From: Annona cherimola
Lineage: Eukaryota; Streptophyta; Magnoliopsida; Magnoliales; Annonaceae
Assembly (NCBI GenBank): GCA_030490835.1
Contig: CM059971.1
Coordinates: 5,500,007 to 5,564,006 of the forward strand
DNA: 64,000 nt
Direction of reading: 5' to 3'
The translations under genes and the position numbers were made by a program. Position 1 is the stretch's first letter, and every line of letters begins with the position of its first letter. Below the pieces are notes generated by a model, which ran no database searches, was not told the origin of the DNA, and saw only the letters and a program-made list of their open reading frames with translations. Positions 1-12,142 of the stretch are shown piece by piece.

Positions 1-1091
1 TTCATATGAGGAAAAAGCCCATGATATTTAAATTCCGGGTTTAGTAGTAGGACCACACGTGTGAATCATTCAAGAAATGGACCTACCCAACCATCAATGA
101 TCTTCTAAGGGGATTTTTATTTATGCAATTTTACATTCTAAATAACCGTTTTGGATGGTCCACTTATTTTTTATTTTTTATATAAAATTGACCACTGTGC
201 TAGAGTGTGTTGGTCTATTATTACACAACTGGCATACACACTTGGCTGGTAGTTTGACTAATTTTTTCTACAAATCTACAATGCAATGGTGGAGAAAATT
301 AATTAGTAACCCAAAATTAGATGGTCCATTGAATAGTAGCCCCCACTCATTTTTAAATTGTGGGGGCACCACCAGAGGAAGATTGGACTTAAGGGAAGCG
401 GCCAACTTGGCAGGCCCTAATTAAAACTTGGAGCTTTTATAAAATAAACCCTGGCCACCACATCTAGTTACAAAGTAGGAAGCAGTTCGAAATATTTATA
501 AAGTGAACATTGTTTAATGGAATTTTGATAATTTTTATATGAATGTTCGAATGTACTATGTCAAATTATTTTGATGTTAAAGCAAAAACCGTTTTGAGGA
601 TATTAATGTGAAGACTTTATTTTGTTTGAATATTTACAAAGTGAACCCTTTATATTTCAAAATGAGTTGAATATGGGATTTAATTGTCTTAAGAACATTG
701 ATTCGAAGACTTATGTTAGCCAATATTTGTTGAAGGTCCATTTGGCATTTCGCAAAAGAAAAAAAAATCTAAACGTCATCCTATATATCTTTTATGAAAA
801 TCTTATATTTTAATTATCTAACTATCTTATTTTTATAATGATTTCTACATTTCAAATATTTTTTATATATTTCTGTACAATCATTGCATGTATTATATCA
901 TATCACACTTTTGCTTTCTAAATTTTTTTGACTAATTTTTTTCTCACTTTTTGTTACCTATTGCTAAACAGATCCTTAATTTACAATTCGACAAGATTAC
1001 GGGGTCTATTTGAGAAAACCCGCATTCAGACTTGAGTGGTCCTCGGACCACCTAGCTTTTTTCCTACAAGAATAATAAATAAAAAAGGACA
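1..1091. other. AT-rich flank upstream of the LRX gene, no gene seen
   Basis: I see no coding region here. The two short open frames (near 155-424 and 622-813) have AT-driven composition and no recognisable motif. The stretch just before 1092 presumably holds the LRX promoter. The only TATA-like run is an AATAAATAAAA-type stretch near 1074-1085, which is weak evidence. Confidence 0.5.
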
Positions 1092-1367
1092 ATGAGAAGG
1101 GATAGAGAGGAAAGGAAGGAAAGAATCACTCGACACCCCCATTTGAGCTGTGCCATAGCTGGCTTTGACGGTAGCTCCCACTCTCCCCCCAATAACCCTA
1201 AAAAAACCCCATCCATCCCCCCATTCTTTCCTCCTTCCTATTCCCATTTCCTATTCCCTGCCCTGAGACCCTCCTCTCCAAAGGCAAAAGGAAAAAAGAA
1301 AAGAAAAGAAAAAGGAACCCACATTTTCTATTTCTACCCTTCAAATGCTCCGTGCCCTTTGCATGCC
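1092..1367 (+). other. Probable 5' leader of the LRX gene (open in frame)
   Basis: The LRX reading frame stays open upstream to an ATG at 1092. The residues it would add are Arg- and Pro-rich and would bury the signal peptide more than 120 residues from the N terminus, which does not fit an LRX protein. The DNA is pyrimidine-rich (CCC, TCC and TTCC runs from 1180 to 1270), as plant 5' leaders often are. I treat it as untranslated. A 5' RACE end between about 1080 and 1350 would settle this. Confidence 0.5.
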
Positions 1368-3620
1368 ATGAAGAAGAAGAGCAGAGGAAGAAGCGAAGCA
1401 GCAGCAGCAGCAGCAGTTTCAAACCATGAGATGAAGCAGCAGAGCAGCCAAAGCAGCGACATTTGCAGAAAAGGACTCCTTTTCTTTCTCTTTTTCTCTC
1501 TCGCCATTGCATTTCTTCCTTCCGCTCTCTCCTCCTCCTCCTCCCCATCTTTCTTCCATGGCGTCGGCCTCACCGACGCCGAAGCGCAGTACATCCGCCA
1601 CCGGCAGCTCTTGTACTACCGCGACGAGAACGGCGACAGAGGCGAGAACGTCACCGTCGATCCCTCCCTCGCCTTTGAGAACCAGAATCTCCGCAATGCC
1701 TACATCGCCCTCCAGGCCTGGAAGCTCGCCATCATCTCCGATCCCCTGAATCTCACCGGCGACTGGGTCGGATCCGATGTCTGCAACTACACCGGCGTCT
1801 TCTGCGCCATATCGCCCTACAGCCCCCGCCGGAGAGTCGTCGCCGGCATCGATCTCAACCACGGCGACATTGCCGGGTACCTCCCCGAGGAGCTCGGCCT
1901 CCTCACAGATCTCGCGCTCTTCCACATAAACTCCAATCGCTTCTGCGGGACCATCCCCAAGAAGTTCAAGGACCTGAAGCTGCTCTATGAGCTGGACCTG
2001 AGCAACAACCGCTTCGCCGGCAAGTTCCCCTTGGTCGTCCTCCAGCTCCCGAGCCTCGTTTTCTTGGATCTGAGGTTCAATGAGTTCGAGGGGAAGATCC
2101 CCCGCGAGCTGTTCGACAAAAAGCTCGACGCTATCTTCATCAACCACAACCGATTCGTCGCGGATCTCCCCGACAATCTCGGCAATTCTCCTGTCTCTGT
2201 CATTGTCCTGGCCAACAACAAGTTCCACGGCTGCGTACCCGCCAGCCTCGGAAACATGGCCAACACTCTCAACGAGATCATACTCATGAACAACGGCTTC
2301 CGATCTTGCCTCCCGGTGGAGATCGGACTGCTGAAGAATCTGACGGTGCTGGACGTCAGCTTCAACGAGCTGGTGGGGCCGCTGCCGGAGTCGATCGGCG
2401 GAATGCGGAAGCTGGAGCAGCTGAACGTGGCGCACAACCGGCTGTCGGGAAAGATTCCGGCCAGCATCTGCAAGCTGCCCAACCTCCAGAATTTCACCTT
2501 CTCCTACAATTTCTTCACCGGAGAGCCGCCGGCGTGCTTGGCGGTGGATTCCTTCGACGACCGCAGGAATTGCTTGCCGGCGCGGCCGGCGCAGCGATCG
2601 GCTGCGCAATGTAAGTCTTTCTTGTCTCGCCCTGTGGATTGCTCTTCTTTCAGATGCGCTCCTTTCGTTCCTTCCCTACCTCCTCCGCCACCGCCCTCTC
2701 CTCCTGTTTTCTCACCGCCTCCGCCGTCACCCCCGCCGCCGACTATCTCACCTCCTCCTCCGCCTTCGCCTCCACCGCCGGTAGTCTCACTTCCTTCTCC
2801 CCCACCACCGCCTCCCCCGCCGCCACCGCCGTCTCCGCCACCACCATCGCCATCTCCGCCGCCCCCGTCTCCGCCACCACCATCACCATCTCCGCCGCCC
2901 CCGTCTCCACCCCCACCATCTCCGTCACCTCCTCCCCCTTCTCCGTCTCCGCCATCGCCTCCACCTCCGACCCCTCCGCCCCCATCACCACCACCACCAC
3001 CACCACCATCGCCTTCGCCACCACCTCCAGTATACTGCGTGCGGTCTCCACCTCCGCCGCCGCATTCGCCACCACCGCCACATTCCCCACCACCTCCAGT
3101 GCATTCTCCGCCCCCACCATCACCAGTCCCATACTACTCGCCTCCGCCTCCTTTGCAGCACTCGCCACCGCCGCCGCCACACCATTCCCCTCCACCCCCG
3201 CCTCCACACTCACCTCCACCCCCTTCACATTCGCCACCTCCACCTTTGTATTACCACTCGCCGCCGCCGCCTGTAAATTCGCCGCCACCTCCACCTTTGT
3301 ATTCACCACCTCCACCACCGAATTCACCTCCACCGCCACCTCCATGTATAGAAGAACCGCCGCCGCCGCCTCCACCTCCGCCTTGCGAAGAATATGCTCC
3401 GCCACCGCCTGTTCATTTTCTACCTCCACCATCACCATCTCCGCCACCTCCAACCCCAATTGTCTACAATTCTCCACCCCCGCCAGTCCACTATGAATCA
3501 CCACCGCCGCCACAAATACTTTACCATTCCCCACCACCTCCTACACCTGTCTCTGAAGGCCCACTACCTCCCGTAACTGGAGTTCTATATGCGTCGCCCC
3601 CACCACCTCCTTTCTATTGA
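1368..3620 (+). CDS. Leucine-rich repeat extensin (LRX) cell-wall protein
   Basis: LRX proteins are secreted to the plant cell wall. Their LRR half binds RALF-type peptides and their extensin half is hydroxylated, glycosylated and anchored in the wall. From the ATG at 1368 the protein has 750 residues. A hydrophobic signal core lies at about 36-55. An LRX N-terminal domain follows, with GDWVGSDVCNYTGVFC at about 131-146. About ten LRRs of the LxxLDLSNNRFxGxxP type span about 160-390. A Cys-rich hinge (QCKSFLSRPVDCSSFRC) follows at about 414-430. From about 437 to 750 the tail is Ser-Pro(3-8) repeats with Tyr and His, ending SPPPPPFY. The gene is intronless, as is usual for LRX. The second in-frame ATG at 1431 gives a shorter, more ordinary signal peptide and may be the true start. 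The 21 residues between the two contain a GCA-encoded Ala run. Coding DNA is GC-rich, unlike the flanks. I cannot decide between the pollen and vegetative subfamilies. Confidence 0.93.
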   Translation: MKKKSRGRSEAAAAAAVSNHEMKQQSSQSSDICRKGLLFFLFFSLAIAFLPSALSSSSSPSFFHGVGLTDAEAQYIRHRQLLYYRDENGDRGENVTVDPSLAFENQNLRNAYIALQAWKLAIISDPLNLTGDWVGSDVCNYTGVFCAISPYSPRRRVVAGIDLNHGDIAGYLPEELGLLTDLALFHINSNRFCGTIPKKFKDLKLLYELDLSNNRFAGKFPLVVLQLPSLVFLDLRFNEFEGKIPRELFDKKLDAIFINHNRFVADLPDNLGNSPVSVIVLANNKFHGCVPASLGNMANTLNEIILMNNGFRSCLPVEIGLLKNLTVLDVSFNELVGPLPESIGGMRKLEQLNVAHNRLSGKIPASICKLPNLQNFTFSYNFFTGEPPACLAVDSFDDRRNCLPARPAQRSAAQCKSFLSRPVDCSSFRCAPFVPSLPPPPPPSPPVFSPPPPSPPPPTISPPPPPSPPPPVVSLPSPPPPPPPPPPPSPPPPSPSPPPPSPPPPSPSPPPPSPPPPSPSPPPPSPSPPSPPPPTPPPPSPPPPPPPSPSPPPPVYCVRSPPPPPHSPPPPHSPPPPVHSPPPPSPVPYYSPPPPLQHSPPPPPHHSPPPPPPHSPPPPSHSPPPPLYYHSPPPPVNSPPPPPLYSPPPPPNSPPPPPPCIEEPPPPPPPPPCEEYAPPPPVHFLPPPSPSPPPPTPIVYNSPPPPVHYESPPPPQILYHSPPPPTPVSEGPLPPVTGVLYASPPPPPFY

Positions 3621-3946
3621 TTCTTTTGAGAATTCCCATCCTCCTGCCCTCTAGAGAACATGGAATGTTTCATTTTGCTGCAATTGCATCTTCTTCATCT
3701 TCCTTTTCTTCTGCTTGTCCATCACTTCCTCCTACCCATCTCTCTGCTTGAGTGAATGGCTGGCGAGGAAAGAATCAAATGAAGAATGCGAATTGGTTCA
3801 CCATGAATCGGGTTCTGTTGGACGGAGCTTCTCTGTTGCCATATTTGCAAGAAGAAAATGAATGGAGAAGAGGACATGAAAGACAAGAGGGGAGAAAGAA
3901 GGAAAGTGTCTCAATATTTATTTCAATTATGGATATTTGAGTTGTG

Positions 3947-3952
3947 AATAAA
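3947..3952 (+). terminator. Candidate poly(A) signal of LRX
   Basis: An AATAAA lies 327 bp after the LRX stop codon. A second AATAAA occurs near 4268. Either could serve. The DNA between the stop codon and 3947 has no other gene. Confidence 0.35.
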
Positions 3953-5700
3953 TTGGTAGAGAGAGAAAGAGAGGATTAGGTGCAGGAAACTGTAATGTAT
4001 AGCATGAGATTCGTGGATGAGAAGCAGAGGAGGGTTTGAAATCTGCTGTTATTGTTGTCTCATTTCTCATACATTGTTCTTTTCTTGTTCGTTCATAATA
4101 TAATTATGATTACTTGATGCATTCTCAATTCCTTGGGCATCCATTTCAATTGATTTCTGCTTCTTCTTCTTTTTTTTTTTTTTTGCCAGTGTTCTCTTTT
4201 GTTCTTCGTCTATAACATAACTGTGATTTCTCTCTTTCTGAATGCTTTGGGGAACCTTTTTGCATTCAATAAATATGCCGTTTTTGTTATTTCTTTAATA
4301 AAAATTTCGTTTGTTGATTTGCATACGAATTTTGCATATTTTGATCTTAAGTGATCAGTTCAAGTTTATCCTTTCTTGTGTTGTGTTGCAATCAGTTCAT
4401 TGATATGTGCAACGAGTGGTGCTTTGTTGAGCTAGAGGGTCATGGGTGCCATTTTCTGCTGGTATTCTCGCAGTATTATTCTGGCTTCCCATATGGGTTT
4501 TGAATTACTTGCAGTATTATTCTTGTTATTGATTCAGTCGTCGATGTTGATTGATGTTCTTCTTCCAAGCCTATGTGGACATGCGTCCATGCATGCGCAG
4601 CCTTGCCTTTTCATTTTTTTTTCCCGTTTCTACTAAACAATAGCCCAAAAACCAGTAGCTGTTACGCAGAAAACCTATATTAGATTATAGCTAGCTCACC
4701 CACGTTTCTTTCGCAAGTTCGGAGAAACCAACATTTGGCTGTTTGGTGTGGCATTGGCCTGCTCTCAGCCAAGTTGCATTAGACTGGGTTTGTTTGGTAT
4801 AGGCTGCCGTTTAAGCCAGGGAAAATATAAACATGGCCAGGCCAGGCCAGACCCCACAAGGAAGCTAAGCTAGCTTGCACAGGTGGTTTGTGTGGCTGGC
4901 AGCTTGGCCTGCATAAAAATAAATGGGGGCCGCTGAGGGCGTTGAATGTGCCCTTCCACACAAGTTAATTTGGGATTAGATCTGGAAAAGTGGGCCACAC
5001 ATCATTTACCGATAAAATAAATATATTACATATTATATACATATTGTTGAGGTTTGAAGAAGTCTTTAATATGTCTGGCCTGCGACTTTTTTGGACGTAT
5101 CATGCGCATCACATGCATGCTATCTAGTGCTCTCCAGCTATTGATTGCGAAAGCACAGCTAAGCTCAGCTCAGCAAAGCAAAATAGCAAACGGTCCTCCT
5201 CTTCCACTTGGACCTTTTTGCTTGGGTTTAACATTTGTTGCGTAGGAATGGATGGATTATAAAAAGACGTTTTTTCGTGACGTTTTGTCATGTGGGATTC
5301 GTTATCCGCTCATTGCCATCAGCACCTCACATTTTTATATTTCGTGCGTGCATTAGCTGAGGAAGGTCTCTCTCATGTTTTCTTTGCATGCCAGCTTCCA
5401 AGTTCCAACACATCCCTCCTCTGGTCGACCGCTGTCCAATTTATCATCACAAGAATCTGATGATTTTGACCATTGGATTTGATTGGGCGCGGTGGAATTT
5501 ATTACTGTGGCAGGCAGCAGGCACTTTAATCCTCGTCCTTTCCTCTGTCGGTCTCGATTCCGTGGGAATGGGACTTGGGTCGGGATGATCCATCGGCTTT
5601 TGTAAAATCCAAGGCAATTGATTAGCCACCGTCAATGAATCGATGAAATTACAGAGCTATGAGTGCTCACACCGATACTTTTATTATTATTTATTTTTAT
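3953..5700. other. Intergenic DNA downstream of LRX, no gene seen
   Basis: This stretch is mixed in composition. A short GC-richer patch near 4780-4960 contains repeated GGCCA motifs, and another lies near 5380-5640. The open frames are short, end at random and show no known domain. I assign no function. Confidence 0.45.
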
Positions 5701-5704
5701 AATA

Positions 5705-5990
5705 AAGGGTGCGGGTGAAAATATTGGTACTTCTTTCCGTACATTTTTTAAATAAAGTTGTGGTTGTAAATGAATAAAAATTTTAATAAAAAGTTGTAGA
5801 AATGAAAAGTTGTCAAATAATGTAATATGATAGGAGTAATGATAAAGAATAAATAGGATAAAGTTGAAATATATAGGTTAGTTGTATCGATAGTTATGTA
5901 GAAATAATTGAAAAGTATGGTAGTATAGAAAAATGTGAAGAAATGATTAAAAAATAGAGCAGTTGTAGAGATTAATTATTTTACTTTTTC
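5705..5990. mobile_element. AT-rich MITE-like repeat, copy of the GGGTGTGTTTGG family
   Basis: The block contains the phrases GAAAAGTTGTCAAATAATGTA and AATAATTGAAAAGTATGGTA. These recur, in either orientation, near 10.5, 16.1, 36.5, 42.0, 50.0, 52.9, 54.3, 56.3, 57.1 and 60.8 kb. The best-preserved member is at 16020-16300. The ends here are poorly preserved and no target-site duplication is evident. Confidence 0.5.
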
Positions 5991-6106
5991 TATTATCATC
6001 CGACTCCTAATGCTATGCCCCATGTAGTACTGAGCTTCAAAGCTCACAAAGACTTTTTTAATTTTTAATTTTTGAGTTTTCTCATATATATATATATATA
6101 TATATA

Positions 6107-6477
6107 GGGAAATGATCCAGTGCATGCGACTGCATCGTGCAGTCCATGCACTGTGGGCCCCACCTGATCATTTCCCATAAATTCACCCTATCCATTGTAT
6201 TTAGAATTGTTCACTTTATTATCATACTAATTTTCATCCAAATCCAACATGTGTGTAGTCTCCATCTTAAAATGGTGCAAAATCAACGTAATAAAATAGT
6301 TTAATGTAAATATCAAGTTTAAAGTGGTTTTTTCAACATCTAAACCGTCTAAAGTATGATTTATATATGGATAAATGAGTGTATAAAGTTTCATTACAAT
6401 CTAATATGTGTGGGGTCTATTTTACAGCGGACTGCACCGTAATTACGATGCAGTCCGACTGCACAGGATCGGTTCTC
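6107..6477. mobile_element. MITE inserted in a (TA)n microsatellite
   Basis: This is a 371-bp element with imperfect terminal inverted repeats. The left end reads GGGAAATGATCCAGTGCA and the reversed right end GAGAACCGATCCTGTGCA. Both ends carry a further inner inverted motif, GACTGCATCGT. A (TA)n run flanks it on each side (about 6083-6106 and 6478-6497), so it went into, or brought along, a TA repeat. Part of its interior (6319-6392) reappears in inverse orientation at 19.32-19.40 kb. No coding capacity is seen. Confidence 0.75.
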
Positions 6478-6497
6478 ATATATATATATATATATAT

Positions 6498-8960
6498 CCA
6501 CAAAGTTTAGCCTTAATTTCAAATATATTGATAATGTTTTCAAAATTCTAAATATACCCATTGTATTTGCATTTAATTCTAAAAATGTTTAAACATTAGT
6601 TAAATTTTTATAAAATGCCTATTGTAAAATAATAAAAGATGAAATAACATTAGGATTAATCAAATTTAGAACTCATGAGTAATTAAAATATTAGTGAATT
6701 ATGACATTCAATTTTTTAGTTTCATCCTAAATTTAGAGGGCATATTCATAATTTTACATATTAAGTAACGACGTTAACTTGTATAAATTAAATGAAAACA
6801 TAATGGGTATATTTGAGAATTTTGAAATATCATAAGTATATTTAATATTAGAGCGAAACATAGTTGATATATTTGGTAAAAATTCTTAATTTTTTTGAAA
6901 TAAAATTTGTGGGTTTATGCTTAAAATTTAAAGAAATGCAATTTTTACATTTTTTATTTTAAAATATTTATTTTCAAAGTATGAAAATAGAAAAATGCAC
7001 CTTACTTATACCCTTTTGTAATAAAGTAGCACTGCACTGTGTTACAACGCGAAATCTATTGCAAATCATTACTTAAGTACGAAAAAAATTTCTTATACTT
7101 AAAATATGTATCCCTAATTCCTAATATATGTATAACATTTCACAAAATTTCTTATATATTTATAGAATTTTATCCTAAATTTCTATAATACTTATGGAAT
7201 CAAAATAACCATTAGTTACTCATTAAAAGATGATTTTACACCACTAAAATTTTCCTAATTAAAAAACGATTTAATTGTAATATGACACTTAAATCATTTG
7301 TTGTCATAAACTAATAATTTACCATCATCAATGGAGTTGCGTCATCTTTTTCATTAGGAAATTTTTATGGGCAAAATTGTCTTTTCAACAACAATTGTGG
7401 GTATGATTTTCGATATCTTATCTAAATTTATAATAATGAATATAATGTGCACCTTGGATTTGTCTAAAAACAAAGAAGTACTACAATTGCATAGTTATAA
7501 TTGCAAATGATTTTAAAAATTCACAACAGTTTCATGTCACATGCATAATCACAATTGATGTAAGAAAACATAGATACGAGTGCACATGACTCTAAAATCA
7601 TATGTACCTATTATTTTAATCAAAAATTAAAAATCACCAAAACTGTAGTCAAGGGAGGAATAATTTTGAGTTGGTTCTAAGCAATATTCGTTCGTTATGA
7701 CTTTATATGCATCCAAATTGGGACTCATCTTAGCGGACCACATTCCCTTGACTTTTTCGAGGAGAATATATATATAACTTCTCAAAAGTAGTGATTACTT
7801 GAAGCGCGGCGCGATTTAATGAGTAGCAAAACCAGCAGATTACCGTTAAAAAAAAGTTCCTCTGATGCCGCGACCAACGAAATAAATTAACGGTCTTGAT
7901 TTGATTCGATTGAGATTTGAATTCCATCACAATCAGACATGGTGGGCCCACTCGGAGCCATAGTCGGCTGTCTGCGTGCGCAAACGCGCGCTTGCATTTG
8001 GCGTGAGAATCACTTTTCCAGGTGGAAGGAGATAGAATAGAAAGCAACCGCAGATCACGGGTAAAAGCTTGTCGTGCCGCGCCATCTGCATCTCACTGCT
8101 GCTGAATTGCTATTATCCAACGTATCTTCCGGCCTTTGGCGGATCCAGCGGTAAAACCTGGGTTGGGTTCGCCCGGACCCACCCGGCCCAGCCCCATTTT
8201 TTTTTCCCAATTAAAAAAAAAAAACCCTCTGCTATTTGGGTTGGATCGTTTTTTGTTTAGAAATTGGGTTTGAACCCAACCCGAACTAAAATTCGATCAG
8301 GGTTGGGTTAATAGAAGCCAAACTCGGAAACTTGAACCCAAATTCTAATAAATATGAGAAAGAAATCATGCATGTTGGGTATATCTTTAGTACAAGTACA
8401 TATTTTTTGTATTCTTTTTATTATATCATCCATAATAATTATCCTAAAACGTAAAAGATTTTAGGTTTAGTATATTTGTAAATAGTCATTTTAATTTACA
8501 TATAGTCTGAAATTGATGATACAATTTTTACGTTTTTAATATTAAAATATAAATGAATGAGATCAACTTGGACTAGGGATCAAAATTACTATAACACGCT
8601 TGTTTAAAAATTTTAAAATATATATATAAACTTATCAATAATTGGTAAAACTTGGATTATAAATTAAACATACCTAAACTAATATGTCTATAAAACTGAA
8701 AATATAAAAAAATAGATTAAATTGTCGGACGAATGTGATCGGGCTTCATCCACCTAAATTCCAAACTGAATTACCACATGAATTCAACCCTAAAGTAACT
8801 TATTATGAAAAATGTTAGGACCGAGGTTTTAGAAATAAAGTTGTGTTAGAGTTCCGATTCGCATCTTCCCATATTACACATTCGGTTTGGGTTTAGATTG
8901 GCCTCAATGCGAATCTAAATGACCCAAGTTGCATAAACACATCTATACAAAGTTCAAAGT
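6498..8960. other. AT-rich intergenic DNA, no gene seen
   Basis: Most of this stretch is about three-quarters AT and stop-rich in all frames. A GC-richer patch at about 7920-8180 includes a short run of CGCGC, then repeated GGGTTGGGTT / AACCCAACCC motifs near 8160-8330. Those motifs resemble the ends of the hAT-like element at 26827-28639, but I could not define borders here. Confidence 0.4.
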
Positions 8961-8970
8961 TCAATGGGAT

Positions 8971-9208
8971 TTTTTTTATTAGTATTTATATAGACTATGA
9001 CATTTGATATTACAATTAAGCACATTTAACCCTCACATAACGAAATAATTTTTTTATAAATACCTCAATATTAAGAAAAATATGTAAATACACTCCCACC
9101 TAGGGAGAAATTAGAAAGTCACCCACACAGCATTAGTGGGACTTGAACACTGGTGGCTTGTTTTTGCACCAACTAGTGTCACCACCAGGCAACGTGCCTA
9201 GTGGTAGC
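8971..9208 (-). mobile_element. SINE (tRNA-derived), minus orientation
   Basis: The 238-bp element is flanked by the 10-bp direct repeat TCAATGGGAT (8961-8970 and 9209-9218). A T-run at its left edge is the poly(A) tail of a minus-strand element. Read on the minus strand it has a box-B-like GTGTTCAAGTCCC and an upstream box-A-like TGGTGGTGACACTAGTTGG. It has no coding capacity. Confidence 0.75.
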
Positions 9209-9218
9209 TCAATGGGAT

Positions 9219-12125
9219 CATTGTCGCATTGAAATTTCAAAAAAATTTAAAATTTTGAAAAATATTTCCATAATTATTCTACATGAATGCTCCTCTTAAA
9301 TAATAGATAGTCTCATGGGTTGAAAATTGGCCCCCACTAGCCAATGGTCGTCAGATCCGCCGCTGTAATATGATGGACAATTCCTTAGCCGAAGGTAATT
9401 CAAGCGTACCAAATCCCGGCCGTCTATTTATTATTTAGTCGGTTCATCATCAATAGTGTCTGGCGGGCTATAATTTAGTGGGGCCATGAGCATGTGCTTT
9501 CCCTCCTCTCTATTCATCTCTCCCTCCCCAAATCAATGGCCAGGATCGAAAGTCATGGAACACTAGATTCAACAGCGACCTCAGAGGCTATAATTTATTG
9601 CAATTAAGATTCCTTTTTTTTTAGGTATTTATATATTACATCATTCAAACTCTTGAGACATTATTACAATTCGCCAACAACATTCTACACATTTTTACAA
9701 TTTTTTACAAATAATATTCTATAGATACTCGGCCAATAATCTTATTTTTCCTTTCCGTCAGTGCCAAAGCTGCTGCAGAAAATGTCTACGAAAATGCTGT
9801 CGGCGTGAGTAGAACTGAGATCTCGCCCGTGTGAGGAGTACCAAACCGAGATGATACCGAGTTGGCCATTATGAATCGGTTTTAAGAATGGTTTATAGGT
9901 GTAACTAGGTTAGAGTTAACCAGCAACCTAGTTAACTCATCCGATTTTAGTGGATTAGGTTGAGATTTTCAACCCATAAACCCTTTTATATTAGTCATGA
10001 GTTGAGTTGCTCCAATCCATCAAATTCAATATCCAACCCAATTAACTTATCAACCGACAAAACTCCTTCATCACGCATAAAAAGTTAATATTTTTCTTGA
10101 TATTTATTTTTTAAATATATCTTCATCAACAAGGAATCAACATTTTGATTACGAATATATATGAAGTTGATGTTTTGAATTTGATCAAATGATCAGTAAT
10201 AGAAGCCTTTGTTGATTATATAGAATAACATTTTAAATAGTTTATCATTTTTATTTTTTTATTATTCAACTCGTTAACAACTTGTTGCTCCATTCATTTA
10301 TATTAAATGGATTAGGATTAAAGTTGAATTATTTGAAACAATGGGTTAGGATTAGAGTTAGTCTCCAACCTAACTACACCCTTGGTAAGGTTGCTTTAGC
10401 AATGGGCTTTGTTGCAATAAATTTAAGTGTCTATTTAGTAATATGTAAAAAAAAAAAAAAAAAAAAGTAAGTAAAAAATTTTTGAGAAAAATTTGAAAAA
10501 ATTGACATAGCAATGTGATAGGGAAAGTAATTATAATAATTAGGAGTAAAAAGAATAAAGGTTAAATAATTATATGAAAAGATGAAAAAATAATTATAAT
10601 ATATGAGTAATAATTGAAAAGATAATATACCTAAAGTAGTTAAGATGTAAAATTATTTTAAAAAGTGCTTAGAGTAAAGTGAGAAGTTATTTATTTCTTT
10701 ATTTATACTTCTTCCAAAACGGACCAAATCGAAATTCAAGCTGGACCCACAAAGATCTGCCATTGAACAAAACTTGGCACTCTAAAAAATTTCAAGGATA
10801 TGCGAACTATTTTTCCATTTGTAGAAATTTGGAAGCAAAAAGATTGCAACAAGGTCAATGTTTGTTTTTGTTTTTTTTTTTTTTTTTCTTTTGTGGATGT
10901 TGAGGTCAATGGTTTTGAAGTTGGTGCATTCATGCTAATGAAATTAAAACATTTTAGTTGCAGTTAAGATTCGTTTCAAGCTTTCTTTAAAAAAAAAAAA
11001 AAAATTCGGTTTCAAGCAATGTCACCGGTGCAATAGGCTTAGTATCGACCCCGGTCTAAGTTCTACCTCTAAGGAATACTTAAGAGTTTTATTTTTATTA
11101 TTATTATTATTATTATTATTTTGCATCCATATCAATTTGGAAACAAAATAATTGCAAAAAATGTCAATGGTTTTGAAGTTGGCATAGGACGAAAACTCTG
11201 TTAGCCACCATGCTACGGGCTCAAAATGGCCCGTAATCCATTCTACATAGAATCAAGTCTATGTGTGTTATTTGGAGTATATAATACATTTTGCTAATAA
11301 CTTAGTCTATTATATAGCATTTATAATATATTATATGAGGCTGTATGAATATAATAAAAATTATATAAGCAAGGAACAAAGAAATTGTGCATTTTCTATG
11401 TATGTACAAATATACGAAGGAAGTACTTCAATACAACTAAAGAATTCAGTGCGTTATCTCATTTGAGGCCTACTTTGATGATTAAAAAACAAAATTTTAA
11501 TTCACTTATTTTGTTTAAAATTATTTATTTTATCACGCTAACCAGAGTCACTTCAATCACGTGTAAATTATATAAAAAAAAAAACTTAGATCTATTCAAA
11601 TATGCATTAGAATGTTGTAATTATGTATAGAATTATTTATTGAAATATAAGTGATGTTTTAGATGTATTGGATATTGAATTAACAATTTTAAAATTACTA
11701 CATAATCGAAATAATTTTATTAAGTTGTACATTTATTAGATGAGGCCATGCACATATTTGATTTATACAAAATTTGATTTTTTACTTAAATAAATAATTT
11801 GAAATGCAATCAATAGGTTAAAATTTTAATTTAATCATCAAAATAGCCCTAAGATGGGAATAGTACGCTAAAATTTCGTATCGATAAAACACTCATTTTA
11901 ATATTAAAATCGATAAATAAATATGTATTTTCCTGGTTTATAACAAAAGTAAATCAATACGTTTATCGTATTCGTGCCCCATCTTAGTGATTATAGGAAA
12001 TCCAATCCAATTACTTGTTTTATATTTAAAAATAAAAAAATAAAAAGTGATCTCGATTTTCAAAAATCAATACGCATATTTGTATGCATTTTCTTATGGT
12101 TTGGCCTATATAGGTATTAGGTATT
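9219..12125. other. Intergenic repeats, no gene seen
   Basis: No gene is supported. The stretch holds a further copy of the AT-rich MITE family (about 10470-10680), long A/T runs near 10443-10465 and 10867-10888, and a (TTA)n microsatellite near 11091-11120. It also holds a direct repeat of about 35 bp with the theme ATTTGGAAGCAAAAAGATTG, near 10830 and again near 11134. A stretch at about 9630-9790 resembles the SINE at 12143-12324, but without a target-site duplication. Confidence 0.45.
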
Positions 12126-12142
12126 AGGCCGAAATGATTTTT

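Noticed and set aside
155..424. 89-codon open frame near the left edge
   Set aside because: No motif, no neighbours, and composition like the intergenic DNA.
1419..2609. Long open frame of 396 codons on the minus strand of the LRX gene
   Set aside because: It is a shadow of the GC-rich LRR coding strand. Its translation is Glu/Val/Gly-rich with no family, and the plus-strand LRX protein explains the sequence.
2610..2652. Apparent short intron in LRX: GTAAGT donor and TTCTTTCAG acceptor 43 bp apart
   Set aside because: 43 nt is too short for a plant intron and is not a multiple of three. The bases encode the conserved LRX hinge with RPVDCSSF.
2743..3537. Open frames on both strands of the extensin tail (Ala/Val-rich on minus, Ser/Thr/Ala-rich in another plus frame)
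   Set aside because: They arise from the CCx repeat codons of the Pro-rich tail read out of frame.
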